Assembly (NCBI GenBank): GCA_946409675.1
Contig: CAMJXI010000053.1
Span: 1-7,199 of the forward strand
Origin: an uncultured Lactobacillus sp.
GTDB taxonomy: Bacteria; Bacillota; Bacilli; Lactobacillales; Lactobacillaceae
Direction of reading: 5' to 3'
Length of the DNA stretch: 7,199 nucleotides
Part shown: positions 1 to 7,199 of the stretch, piece after piece
How positions within the stretch are numbered: the stretch's first letter is position 1
Layout: each line of letters opens with the position of its first letter
Made by a program: the position numbers and the translations under genes
Notes under the pieces: generated by a model
Databases searched by the model: none
Seen by the model: only the letters and a program-made list of their open reading frames with translations
Told to the model about the DNA's origin: nothing

Positions 1-1406
1 CTGCTGCCGCTTTAGCTTACGGTTTGGATAAGACTGATAAAGATGAAAAGATTTTGGTCTTTGACCTTGGTGGTGGTACTTTTGATGTTTCCATCCTTGA
101 ATTAGGTGACGGTGTCTTCCAAGTACTTTCAACTAATGGTGATACTCACCTTGGTGGGGATGACTTTGACCAAAAGATTATTGACTACTTAGTAGCTCAA
201 TTTAAAGCTGACAATGGTGTTGATTTAAGCATCGACAAGATGGCCTTACAACGTCTGAAGGATGCTGCAGAAAAAGCTAAGAAAGACCTTTCTGGTGTTT
301 CAAGTGCCCAAATCAGCTTGCCATTTATCTCAGCTGGTGCTTCTGGCCCACTTCACTTAGAAACAACTTTAACTCGTGCTAAATTTGATGAATTAACTCA
401 TGACTTAGTTGAAAAAACTCGTATTCCTTTGGAAAATGCTTTAAAGGATGCTGGTCTTTCAAACGCAGATATCGATAAAGTTATCCTTAACGGTGGTTCA
501 ACACGTATTCCTGCCGTTCAAGATGCTGTTAAGAACTGGGCTGGTAAAGAACCAGACCACTCAATCAACCCTGATGAAGCCGTTGCCTTAGGTGCTGCTG
601 TTCAAGGTGGTGTGATCTCTGGTGATGTTAAAGATATCGTCTTACTTGACGTTACTCCACTTTCACTTGGTATTGAAACCATGGGTGGTGTCTTCACTAA
701 GTTGATTGATCGTAACACAACTATTCCTACAAGTAAGTCACAAGTGTTCTCAACTGCTGCTGATAACCAACCAGCCGTTGACGTGCATGTCTTACAAGGT
801 GAACGTCCAATGGCCGCAGACAATAAGACTTTGGGTCGTTTCCAATTAACTGATATTCCTTCAGCACCACGAGGCGTACCACAAATCGAAGTTAAATTTG
901 ACATCGATAAGAACGGTATCGTAAACGTATCTGCTAAAGACTTAGGTACTAAGAAAGAACAAAAGATTACCATCCAAAGTTCGTCAGGTCTTTCAGATGA
1001 AGAAATCGAAAAGATGAAAAAAGAAGCTGAAGAACATGCCGACGAAGATAACAAACGTAAAGAAGAAGTTGATTTACGTAACGAAGTCGACCAATTGATC
1101 TTCCAAACTGATAAAACTCTTGGCGAATTAAAGGGTAAGGTTTCTGATGAAGAAATCAAGTCAGCTGAAGATGCAAAAGCTGCTCTTCAAAAAGCTAAAG
1201 ACGATGATAATCTTGAAGAAATGAAGACTAAGAAAGACAATTTGAATAAGATTGTCCAAGACTTAACAGTCAAGATGTATCAACAAGCACAGCAAGCTCA
1301 AGAAGCTCAAAACGGCGCACAACCAACTGGTGATGACACTAAAAAACCAGGCGATGACAACACTGTTGAAGGCGACTTCAAAGAAGTAGATCCAGATAAG
1401 AAATAA
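1..1406 (+). CDS. dnaK: Chaperone protein DnaK (Hsp70), 5'-truncated by the window edge
   Basis: DnaK is the cytoplasmic ATP-dependent Hsp70 chaperone that binds exposed hydrophobic peptide segments and works with DnaJ and GrpE. The readable frame starts at base 3 with [10 protein letters not shown], the continuation of the family's EPTAAALAYG motif, so roughly the first 150 residues of a protein of about 610-620 are outside the window; 467 codons remain. The TTG at 24 is an internal Leu codon, not a start. Visible motifs are the phosphate-2 loop DLGGGTFD (63-86), the adenosine-binding motif [10 protein letters not shown] (about 483-512), the interdomain linker DIVLLD (633-650), followed by [12 protein letters not shown] and the beta-sandwich substrate-binding domain with GERPMAADN, then the charged helical lid. 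The tail is Gln/Ala- and Asp/Lys-rich and ends EVDPDKK. It is followed by dnaJ, as in the usual hrcA-grpE-dnaK-dnaJ order of Firmicutes. The HrcA operator (CIRCE) would be upstream and is not visible here. Confidence 0.98.
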   Translation, partial: AAALAYGLDKTDKDEKILVFDLGGGTFDVSILELGDGVFQVLSTNGDTHLGGDDFDQKIIDYLVAQFKADNGVDLSIDKMALQRLKDAAEKAKKDLSGVSSAQISLPFISAGASGPLHLETTLTRAKFDELTHDLVEKTRIPLENALKDAGLSNADIDKVILNGGSTRIPAVQDAVKNWAGKEPDHSINPDEAVALGAAVQGGVISGDVKDIVLLDVTPLSLGIETMGGVFTKLIDRNTTIPTSKSQVFSTAADNQPAVDVHVLQGERPMAADNKTLGRFQLTDIPSAPRGVPQIEVKFDIDKNGIVNVSAKDLGTKKEQKITIQSSSGLSDEEIEKMKKEAEEHADEDNKRKEEVDLRNEVDQLIFQTDKTLGELKGKVSDEEIKSAEDAKAALQKAKDDDNLEEMKTKKDNLNKIVQDLTVKMYQQAQQAQEAQNGAQPTGDDTKKPGDDNTVEGDFKEVDPDKK

Positions 1407-1415
1407 AAATGTATT

Positions 1416-1449
1416 AAAGCAAAAGAAGCTGAAGCTTCTTTTTGCTTTT
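1416..1449 (+). terminator. Bulged hairpin between dnaK and dnaJ, possible weak terminator or mRNA-processing stem
   Basis: Bases 1416-1429 (AAAGCAAAAGAAGC) pair with 1434-1448 (GCTTCTTTTTGCTTT) around the loop TGAA, with one bulged T in the 3' arm. The 3' arm is itself T-rich, but only four T follow the inner stem's GC pair before a G at 1450, so this is not a strong intrinsic terminator. It sits 9 bases after the dnaK stop and 17 before the dnaJ start. By inference it could reduce dnaJ transcription relative to dnaK or protect the dnaK mRNA 3' end. The pairing is seen directly; the function is not. Confidence 0.55.
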
Positions 1450-1466
1450 GAAAAAGAGGAATTTAG

Positions 1467-2609
1467 ATGGCAACTAAAGAAGATTACTATGACGTCTTAG
1501 GTGTTGGTAAAGACGCCAGTGATGATGAGATTAAGAAAGCTTATCGTAAACTCTCAAAGAAATACCACCCAGATATCAATAAAGCCCCAGATGCTGAACA
1601 AAAGTTTAAGGATATCACCGAAGCTTATGAAGTGTTGAGTGATTCCCAAAAACGGGCGGCTTATGACAACTACGGTCATGCTGGTGTTGACGGAAGCTAC
1701 GGTCAACAAGGCGGATTTGGTGGCGGTGGCCAAGGATTTGATGGTTTTGGTGACTTTAGTGACATCTTTAGCCAAATGTTTGGTGGTGGCGGTGCACGCC
1801 AACAAGTTGATCCGACCGCTCCCCGTCAAGGTCAAGATCTTGACTACACTTTGAACTTGAAATTCGAAGAAGCTATTTTTGGTAAGAAGACTAATATTAC
1901 TTACACTCGTTCTGAAACTTGCCATACTTGTAATGGTAATGGTGCAGAACCTGGCACGAAGGTGGAAACTTGTCCTAAGTGTCATGGTGCAGGCTATATG
2001 ACCGTTGAACGCCAATCAATGCTTGGTGTCATCCGTCAACAATTTACCTGTGACCAATGTAATGGTCGTGGTGTGATTATTCCTACACCTTGTCATACTT
2101 GCCAAGGTAAGGGTGTTAACGACGAACAACACAGTGTTGAAGTGACAGTCCCAGCTGGGATTGATAACGGCCAACAAATTAGACTCTCAGGTCAAGGTGA
2201 AGCTGGAGCCAATGGTGGTCCTTACGGGGATCTCTATCTGGTCTTTAGAGTTGCACCAAGTAAAGAGTTCTTACGTGAAGGTTCAACGATTTATTCAAAC
2301 CAAAATATTTCCTTTGCCCAAGCTAGTTTAGGTGACGAGATTCATGTCAACACAGTTCACGGTAAAGTTGAGTTGCGTATTCCTGCTGGTACCCAACCCG
2401 GAACCAAGTTTAAATTACGTGGTAAGGGTGTGCCGAGCTTGCGAGGCAATTCAACCGGTGACCAAGAAGTCACAGTGAATGTGGTTATTCCAAACAAGTT
2501 AAACAAGGAACAAAAAGATGCATTAGTGGATTACGTTAAGGCTAGTGGTGAGTCAGTCGAACCACAAGAAAAGAATTTCTTTGAAAAAATGAAGGATAAG
2601 CTTAAATAG
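1467..2609 (+). CDS. dnaJ: Chaperone protein DnaJ (Hsp40, type I)
   Basis: DnaJ is the J-domain co-chaperone that delivers unfolded clients to DnaK and stimulates its ATPase in the cytoplasm. The 380-residue length is normal for the family. The J domain spans about residues 5-70 with the essential HPD at 34-36 and the QKRAAYD helix end at 61-67. A Gly/Phe-rich linker covers about 70-110. The zinc-binding region has all four CXXCXGXG repeats, beginning at Cys152, Cys169, Cys195 and Cys209. The C-terminal substrate-binding and dimerisation domains follow (for example [20 protein letters not shown] and LRGKGVP). The ATG is supported by AGAGGA at 1455-1460 with a 6-base spacer and by the standard N-terminus [13 protein letters not shown]. 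Its position directly downstream of dnaK suggests shared heat-shock control, and a strong terminator follows. Presence of all four zinc repeats and the G/F region separates it from CbpA-like proteins. Confidence 0.99.
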   Translation: MATKEDYYDVLGVGKDASDDEIKKAYRKLSKKYHPDINKAPDAEQKFKDITEAYEVLSDSQKRAAYDNYGHAGVDGSYGQQGGFGGGGQGFDGFGDFSDIFSQMFGGGGARQQVDPTAPRQGQDLDYTLNLKFEEAIFGKKTNITYTRSETCHTCNGNGAEPGTKVETCPKCHGAGYMTVERQSMLGVIRQQFTCDQCNGRGVIIPTPCHTCQGKGVNDEQHSVEVTVPAGIDNGQQIRLSGQGEAGANGGPYGDLYLVFRVAPSKEFLREGSTIYSNQNISFAQASLGDEIHVNTVHGKVELRIPAGTQPGTKFKLRGKGVPSLRGNSTGDQEVTVNVVIPNKLNKEQKDALVDYVKASGESVEPQEKNFFEKMKDKLK

Positions 2610-2646
2610 CATTTTTGTTTTACCAACTTTGAGAAATTTAAAGATT

Positions 2647-2673
2647 AAGATGGTCGAAGCGACCATCTTTTTT
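2647..2673 (+). terminator. Intrinsic terminator after dnaJ
   Basis: A perfect 10-bp stem (AAGATGGTCG at 2647-2656 with CGACCATCTT at 2660-2669) closes on the 3-base loop AAG and is followed by a T run (2668-2673) that overlaps the stem end. It lies 38 bases after the dnaJ stop. This is the expected end of the dnaK-dnaJ transcript. Confidence 0.93.
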
Positions 2674-2696
2674 CTTTGGGCGAAAAATGGTAAAAT
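2668..2696 (+). promoter_or_regulatory. Candidate promoter for lepA-srtA-recJ with extended -10
   Basis: TGGTAAAAT at 2688-2696 matches an extended -10 (TG-N-TATAAT, five of six in the hexamer). At 17-base spacing the -35 position would fall in the T run of the preceding terminator (2668-2673), a poor match to TTGACA that an extended -10 could compensate for. Transcription would start near 2703, giving a leader of about 120 bases before lepA. It is the best-placed promoter after the terminator, but it is a pattern match only. Confidence 0.45.
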
Positions 2697-2734
2697 TAGT
2701 GTACGAAAAGACAAATAACAATGCAAATTACCTG

Positions 2735-2768
2735 AAGATGAAGTATTTTTGCTCCATCTTTTATTTTT
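2735..2768 (+). terminator. Terminator-like hairpin in the lepA leader, possible attenuator
   Basis: AAGATGAAG (2735-2743) pairs with CTCCATCTT (2752-2760) with one A-C mismatch, around an 8-base loop, and is followed by TTATTTTT (2761-2768). The stem plus T-rich tail resembles a weak intrinsic terminator. If transcription starts at the promoter candidate near 2691, this hairpin lies in the 5' leader of lepA and could act as an attenuator. It could equally be a second fail-safe terminator for dnaJ. No alternative antiterminator pairing or known riboswitch motif was recognised. Confidence 0.4.
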
Positions 2769-2797
2769 GAATGATTCAAATTTGTTTTTGTTTAAAT
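2766..2797 (+). promoter_or_regulatory. Second, weaker promoter candidate for lepA overlapping a 7-bp dyad
   Basis: TTGAAT (2767-2772) and TTAAAT (2792-2797) could serve as -35 and -10 with a 19-base spacer, which is longer than ideal. Transcription would start just after 2800, about 20-25 bases before the lepA start. The -35 candidate lies within a perfect inverted repeat, TTTGAAT-G-ATTCAAA (2766-2780). The region is very A/T-rich, so both matches may be chance. Confidence 0.25.
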
Positions 2798-2825
2798 GCA
2801 GTCCGAGAGAAAAGGTTGAAACTAA

Positions 2826-4664
2826 ATGAATATTGACGAATTAAAAGACTATCAAGCCCACGTTCGGAATTTTTCGATTGTGGCCCATATTGATCATGGT
2901 AAGAGCACAATTGCCGACCGCATCTTGGAACTAACTGATACCGTCTCAGAACGGGAAATGAAGGCCCAAATTCTTGATAATATGCCACTTGAACGTGAAC
3001 GTGGCATTACCATCAAGCTCAACTCTGTTGAATTAGAGTACACCGCTAAAGATGGTGAAAGATATACTTTCCACTTGATTGACACACCAGGACACGTCGA
3101 CTTTACATACGAGGTTTCGCGTTCACTTGCTGCCTGTGAAGGTGCATTGTTGGTAGTTGATGCAGCACAAGGTGTAGAGGCCCAAACTTTAGCAAATACC
3201 TACTTAGCTTTAGATAATGATTTGGAATTATTGCCTGTCATTAACAAAATTGATTTACCTTCTGCAGATCCCGACATGGTGAAGGAAGAAATTGAAGACA
3301 TGATTGGCATTGACGCTAGTGATGCTGTTTTAGTGAGCGGAAAAACCGGACTTGGCATTCCAGATCTTTTGGAAAGAATTGTGACCGATTTACCAGCTCC
3401 AACAGGGGACTTAGAAGGACCACTTAAAGCTTTAATTTTCGATTCTGTTTACGATTCATATCGGGGCGTTGTCTTGAGTGTCCGGATTAAGGACGGAATT
3501 GTTAAGCCGGGCGACATGATTGAAATCATGAGTACGAAGAAGACTTTTGAAGTAACAGAAGTAGGTGTGCAGTCACCAAAGCCGGTTGCTAAAGATGAAC
3601 TTGTTGCAGGTGACGTAGGTTACATTACAGCTAACATCAAATCGGTTAGAGAAACAAAGGTTGTTGACACAATCACCAATCACGCAAACCCAGCCACTGA
3701 ATCATTGCCAGGTTACCGTCAAATTCAATCGATGGTTTATTCTGGGATGTACCCAGTTGATAATGCTAAGTTCAATGACTTACGTGAAGCCTTAGAAAAG
3801 TTGCAATTAAACGATGCCGCACTTGAGTTTGAACCTGAAACCTCTCAAGCCTTAGGCTTTGGTTTCCGTTGTGGTTTCTTAGGTCTCTTACACATGGACG
3901 TGGTCCAAGAACGACTAGAACGCGAATTCGACTTAGACTTAATCATGACTGCACCATCCGTTGATTATCATGCGATTTTAAACGATGGCACAGACAAGAT
4001 GATTTCAAACCCGGCTGAGATGCCAGCTCCTTCTGATTTAAAGGAGATTAAAGAACCGTTTGTTAAGGCTGAGATTATGGTGCCCAACGATTATGTCGGA
4101 ACAGTGATGGAACTCTGTCAGAGAAAACGGGGTAATTTCATTACCATGGATTATCTCGATACCTACCGGGTCAACGTGGTGTATGAGATGCCACTTTCAG
4201 AAATCATTTTTGATTTCTTCGATGACTTAAAGTCTAATACTAAGGGTTATGCTTCACTTGATTACGAGATTATTGGCTATCGCCCAAGTGATTTGGTGAA
4301 GATCGATATTCTCTTGAATGGCGACCCAGTCGATGCCTTGAGTTTTATTGTGCACCGTCAGTTTGCGGCTGAAAGAGGCCGAACCATTGCTTCGATGATG
4401 AAGAATATTATTCCTCGTCAAAACTACGAAGTTGCAGTCCAAGCAGCAATCGGAGCTAAGATTATTGCCAGAACAACAATCAAGGCCTATCGTAAGGATG
4501 TTACCGCGAAGATTCATACTGGTGATCCTGATCGGCGTGCTAAACTTTTGGACAAACAAAAGCGTGGTAAGAAGCGAATGAAGTCGGTCGGTAAAGTAGA
4601 CGTGCCACAAGAAGCGTTTATGGCGGTCTTACGAATGAACGATAACGATATTAAAGGTAAGTAA
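2826..4664 (+). CDS. lepA: Elongation factor 4 (LepA), ribosome-associated GTPase
   Basis: LepA/EF4 is a translational GTPase related to EF-G that acts on the ribosome; proposed roles include back-translocation and support of initiation or 30S assembly. The protein has 612 residues, normal for the family. The G domain shows G1 AHIDHGKST (20-28), switch I RERGITIK (57-64), G3 DTPGH (86-90, with the catalytic-type His90), G4 NKID (140-143) and G5 SGK (171-173), where SAK is commoner. The later domains carry typical motifs such as [24 protein letters not shown] and the EF4-specific C-terminal domain with [10 protein letters not shown] and [13 protein letters not shown] domain IV is absent, which fits LepA rather than EF-G. 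The ATG is preceded by GAAAAGG (2809-2815), 10 bases upstream, and the N-terminus aligns with the family. It probably heads a transcription unit with srtA and recJ. Confidence 0.99.
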   Translation: MNIDELKDYQAHVRNFSIVAHIDHGKSTIADRILELTDTVSEREMKAQILDNMPLERERGITIKLNSVELEYTAKDGERYTFHLIDTPGHVDFTYEVSRSLAACEGALLVVDAAQGVEAQTLANTYLALDNDLELLPVINKIDLPSADPDMVKEEIEDMIGIDASDAVLVSGKTGLGIPDLLERIVTDLPAPTGDLEGPLKALIFDSVYDSYRGVVLSVRIKDGIVKPGDMIEIMSTKKTFEVTEVGVQSPKPVAKDELVAGDVGYITANIKSVRETKVVDTITNHANPATESLPGYRQIQSMVYSGMYPVDNAKFNDLREALEKLQLNDAALEFEPETSQALGFGFRCGFLGLLHMDVVQERLEREFDLDLIMTAPSVDYHAILNDGTDKMISNPAEMPAPSDLKEIKEPFVKAEIMVPNDYVGTVMELCQRKRGNFITMDYLDTYRVNVVYEMPLSEIIFDFFDDLKSNTKGYASLDYEIIGYRPSDLVKIDILLNGDPVDALSFIVHRQFAAERGRTIASMMKNIIPRQNYEVAVQAAIGAKIIARTTIKAYRKDVTAKIHTGDPDRRAKLLDKQKRGKKRMKSVGKVDVPQEAFMAVLRMNDNDIKGK

Positions 4665-4673
4665 GTGGTGATC
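4663..4673 (+). promoter_or_regulatory. Ribosome binding site of srtA overlapping the lepA stop codon
   Basis: Bases 4663-4673 match the Firmicutes anti-Shine-Dalgarno complement AGGAGGTGATC at nine of eleven positions, with an unbroken GGTGATC (4667-4673). Aligned on the GGAGG core, the spacing to the ATG at 4676 is 7 bases. The site shares bases with the lepA stop TAA (4662-4664), which favours translational coupling. Confidence 0.75.
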
Positions 4674-4675
4674 TA

Positions 4676-5359
4676 ATGAAGAAAAAGCGTCGGATCTTTT
4701 TAGGAATACTAGCAGGAATTTTACTTGTAGTCGGATTGATTCTCACGTTTAACGAGCCTATCAAAAGCTGGTTAGTTGAACGAAACCAAACCACAAAAAT
4801 CGAGTCGATTACAAAGGACTCCATCAAGAAAGCCAACGATTCGGAAGGTGAGTTTGACTTCTCGAAAGTTGGTAGTATTGATTTTGCCAAAATTGCACAA
4901 AGTACAACGAATAACACTGCTCAAGTTTTAGGTGTGATTGCTATTCCGGCGGTCAAAATGACGCTCCCTGTCTTAAAAGGATTGAGTGACGCCGCGCTTT
5001 CTTCCGGTGGCGGTACGATGCGTGCCGACCAAGTAATGGGTGAAGGTAACTATCCGCTTGCAGGGCACTACATGACCAACAAAGGAATTCTGTTTTCTCC
5101 TTTAGAACAGACCCAAATTGGTAACTTGGTTTACCTCACTGATTTGGACCATGTTTATACTTACAAAATCAACTATAAAAAAGTGGTTAACCCTTACCAG
5201 GTTTGGCTCGTTGACAACACAAAGGAAAAAATGGTGACTTTAATCACTTGTGCTGATGGTGGTGTGAACCGCTGGGCAGTACGTGGTAGTCTCTTGAGCG
5301 TCAAAGCCGCTACCAAGAAAACTTTAAAGATTTTCCATCTCGAAAACTTAGTTAGTTAG
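4676..5359 (+). CDS. srtA: Class A sortase (housekeeping sortase A)
   Basis: This is a membrane-anchored cysteine transpeptidase that cleaves LPXTG-type sorting signals and links surface proteins to the cell wall. The 227-residue protein begins with a basic KKKRR stretch and one hydrophobic segment (about residues 7-25), giving a cytoplasmic N-terminus and an extracellular catalytic domain. The sortase barrel occupies about 80-220, with catalytic His131 in LAGHYM, Cys192 in TLITCADGG and a likely catalytic Arg199 in NRWAVRG (Arg203 is the alternative). The N-terminal membrane anchor and the TLITC context indicate class A rather than class B, C or D. No pilin or LPXTG substrate gene lies nearby, which supports a general housekeeping enzyme. 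The ATG is fixed by a strong ribosome binding site at 4663-4673. The gap from lepA is 11 bases and the gap to recJ is also 11 bases, so co-transcription is likely. Confidence 0.95.
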   Translation: MKKKRRIFLGILAGILLVVGLILTFNEPIKSWLVERNQTTKIESITKDSIKKANDSEGEFDFSKVGSIDFAKIAQSTTNNTAQVLGVIAIPAVKMTLPVLKGLSDAALSSGGGTMRADQVMGEGNYPLAGHYMTNKGILFSPLEQTQIGNLVYLTDLDHVYTYKINYKKVVNPYQVWLVDNTKEKMVTLITCADGGVNRWAVRGSLLSVKAATKKTLKIFHLENLVS

Positions 5360-5361
5360 GA
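5358..5361 (+). promoter_or_regulatory. Ribosome binding site supporting the TTG start of recJ
   Basis: AGGA at 5358-5361 overlaps the srtA stop TAG (5357-5359) and lies 9 bases before the TTG at 5371. No in-frame ATG or GTG occurs between the srtA stop and this TTG, so the site decides the start. The overlap with the srtA stop suggests translational coupling. Confidence 0.6.
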
Positions 5362-5370
5362 CTGATCCTA

Positions 5371-7156
5371 TTGAATTGGCAAAAAAAAGCAAATAATGAA
5401 ACATTAGCTTCAAATCTAATTACCGAATTCAACTTGCCACCTCTGGTAGCAAGTCTTTTTGGTAAGCGGGGAATTGACACCGCAGACAAAATTGATTTTT
5501 GGCTAAATGCAGATATTGAACAACTCGCTGATCCGTTTTTATTTAACGAAATGGACAAGGCAGTTAGTCGAATCAATGGAGCAATCGATTCTGGTGAGTT
5601 AATCACCGTGTACGGTGATTACGATGCCGACGGAATCACCAGTACCACTATTTTGGTGGAAACGTTGCTTGTCTTAGGAGCAAACGTTAATTATTACATT
5701 CCTGACCGTTTTAAGGACGGCTATGGGCCAAGTCAAGCCAAATACGATGAATTAGTGGCTGCGGGCACAAAACTGCTTATTACCGTTGATAACGGGATTA
5801 CAGGACATACAGAAATTACGAACCTCAAAGAAAAGGGCGTGGACGTCATTGTGACGGACCACCATACTTTGCCGGATGTTTTGCCAAACGATGCAATTGC
5901 AATTATTCATCCTAAATTAGCTGGCCAACAATATCCTTTCCACGACTTCTCGGGAGTTGGGGTAGCATATTGTTTATGTCGGGCAATCATGGACGGCGAT
6001 TTAATGGAAGACTTGCTCGATTTAGTCGCCATTGGTACGATTGCCGACTTAGTTCCCTTAACTGGTGAGAACCATCTCTTGGTTAAAGCAGGACTAGAAG
6101 TCATTAAGCAGCAAAATCGTCCCGGATTAGCAGCACTTTTGACGCTTGCTAAGTTAAACCTCAACCATTTGAACGCGACAGATATTTCGTTTGGGATTGC
6201 TCCACGTTTAAACTCGGTTGGCAGAATTGCTGATGCTAATTTGGCCGTTAAGTTACTCCTCAATGATGAAGAAAATTTTGACCAGCTGGATGAGATTGCT
6301 CAAGAACTGGACCAAGATAATACTCTCCGTAAACAGATTAGCGATAAGGTCTTTCAAAGTGCCCTCAAACAAGTTGAGGCAAAGGACTTGGCTAAGCACC
6401 ATACATTGGTCTTGTTCGATGAAAACTTTCACGAGGGCGTGCTTGGAATTGTTGCCAACCGCTTGGTCAAAGAACTAAACAAACCAACGATTGTATTGAC
6501 AACCGATGACCACGGTTTGGTTAAAGGATCCGGTAGAAGTGTCGTCGGCTTTGACATTTTTAAGGCACTCCAACCATTGACAGGAAACGTCTTAACTAAG
6601 TTTGGCGGACACACGATGGCGTGTGGCTTATCGCTTTTGCCAGAGAACTTGGGTAAGTTAACAGAAGTCTTCGAAGAGAGCTTCAGCCTGCCTAAGGAAG
6701 AACCAGTTAGCGAATACGACATGGAGATTGCAGTTGACCAAATCAATCAGGATGAAATCCAATCGTTACAACTTGCTGGACCATTTGGCCAGGACAATCC
6801 TGAACCAATCTTCATGATTAATAAGCCCCAACTTGTTGGCTTTAAGAGAATAGGACGCAACCAGGAGTTCTTCCGGTTCGACTTAGTTCAAGGAAACAAC
6901 AAGAAGATTGCAGTGGTCAACTTTTCACTTGGTCGGTTGGATGAAGCACTGATTCCATTGATTGAGAAGATGTATTGCACGCTTTCTTTGAATGGGTGGA
7001 ACAACAATGTCACACCACAACTAGTAATCGAAGATTTTGCGTACTCAGCGGTTAAGGTTAAACAACCGGTTGTTGACTTAAGAAAAGAACCTAAGATTCT
7101 AAACTTGGCAGATAAGTATCTGTTCTATCACGAAGACTTTGCACAGAACTTCATCC
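5371..7156 (+). CDS. recJ: Single-stranded-DNA-specific exonuclease RecJ, 3'-truncated by the contig end
   Basis: RecJ is a 5'-3' single-strand DNA exonuclease of the DHH phosphoesterase family used in recombinational and mismatch repair in the cytoplasm. It starts with TTG (NWQKKANNE follows). DHH-domain motifs that bind the metal ions are visible: YGDYDADGIT (81-90), ITVDNG (137-142), TDHH (162-165) and GTIADLVPL (222-230). The DHHA1 domain includes GVLGIVANRL (356-365), KGSGRS (385-390) and FGGHTMACGLSL (411-422). An OB-fold region with PFGQDNPEP (471-479) follows. About 595 residues are genuine, against roughly 750-780 in lactobacilli as I recall, so the C-terminal part is missing. The open frame continues to a TGA at 7177-7179, but the residues after Ile595 (QIGRAHV) are encoded mainly by an Illumina adapter and are not part of RecJ. 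The ending is therefore an assembly artefact, not a natural truncation. Confidence 0.96.
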
Positions 7157-7199
7157 AGATCGGAAGAGCACACGTCTGAACTCCAGTCACCAATGGAAA
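7157..7199. other. Illumina TruSeq-type adapter read-through (non-genomic) with index
   Basis: From 7157 the sequence begins AGATCGGAAGAGCACACG and continues to 7190 exactly as the standard Illumina 3' index adapter, ending in CCAGTCAC. The next bases, CAATGGAA (7191-7198), have the position and length of an 8-base index, and the final A (7199) fits the first base of the adapter part that follows the index. In the recJ frame it encodes IGRAHV and a stop, a known contaminant tail in protein databases. These bases should be trimmed; the genomic sequence ends at 7156. Confidence 0.98.

Noticed and set aside
24..26. TTG as a possible start of a short DnaK-like protein
   Set aside because: The frame is open to the window edge and the upstream codons encode AAALAYG, a conserved internal DnaK motif, so this is a truncated gene rather than a short one.
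483..512. Asn in the DnaK adenosine motif [10 protein letters not shown], where Val is common
   Set aside because: I recall the same Asn in other lactobacillal DnaK proteins; the glycine and STRIP residues that matter for binding are intact.
602..1159. A 185-codon open frame on the minus strand opposite dnaK
   Set aside because: It lies wholly antisense to a strongly conserved dnaK coding region, shows no recognisable motif, and long antisense frames opposite dnaK are a known side effect of codon bias.
1670..1800. Gly-rich repetitive DNA in dnaJ
   Set aside because: This is the normal Gly/Phe-rich linker of type I DnaJ proteins, not an independent repeat element.
1825..1844. Direct GTCAAG repeat and the 14-bp palindrome GTCAAGATCTTGAC in dnaJ, resembling part of a CtsR-type heat-shock operator
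   Set aside because: It lies inside the dnaJ coding sequence, encodes ordinary conserved residues (RQGQDLDY), lacks the spacing of a CtsR tandem heptad and has no promoter beside it.
1554..2015. A 153-codon minus-strand open frame opposite dnaJ
   Set aside because: It is antisense to the J domain and zinc-finger region of dnaJ and its translation looks like a frame shadow without domain structure.
2776..2988. A 70-codon minus-strand frame spanning the lepA start and its leader
   Set aside because: It overlaps the conserved lepA N-terminus, and the translation resembles no known family. Part of it lies in the A/T-rich leader where open frames arise by chance.

Overview
This window is an ordinary housekeeping stretch of a low-GC Gram-positive bacterium, most likely a lactic acid bacterium of the Lactobacillaceae. 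The evidence is the Firmicutes-type DnaK, DnaJ, LepA and RecJ sequences, the A/T-leaning codon use, the strong Shine-Dalgarno sequences, and the order dnaK-dnaJ-lepA-srtA-recJ, which I recall from several lactobacilli. The genus cannot be fixed from the sequence alone. All five genes are on the + strand, and no mobile element, RNA gene, CRISPR array or phage gene is visible.

Layout. Positions 1-1406 hold the 3' three quarters of dnaK; its start lies before the window. A bulged hairpin fills most of the 60-base gap to dnaJ (1467-2609). dnaJ is followed by a textbook intrinsic terminator (2647-2673), which closes the class I heat-shock unit. The next 150 bases carry an extended -10 promoter candidate, a second terminator-like hairpin, an A/T-rich dyad and a weaker promoter candidate. 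They lead into lepA (2826-4664), srtA (4676-5359) and recJ (from 5371), which follow each other with 11-base gaps and probably form one transcription unit.

How the genes work together. DnaK and DnaJ are the Hsp70 chaperone and its co-chaperone. LepA (EF4) is a ribosome-associated GTPase. SrtA anchors LPXTG-type proteins to the cell wall. RecJ is a 5'-3' single-strand DNA exonuclease used in repair. The last three share no obvious pathway, so their linkage looks like conserved gene order rather than one system.

The most important unusual observation is technical. The last 43 bases (7157-7199) are not genomic: they are an Illumina TruSeq-type read-through adapter plus what looks like an 8-base index. 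The recJ frame runs into the adapter and acquires an artificial C-terminus ending in IGRAHV followed by a stop, so the apparent 602-residue RecJ is a truncated chimera. I looked for a previously undescribed biological system and did not find one.
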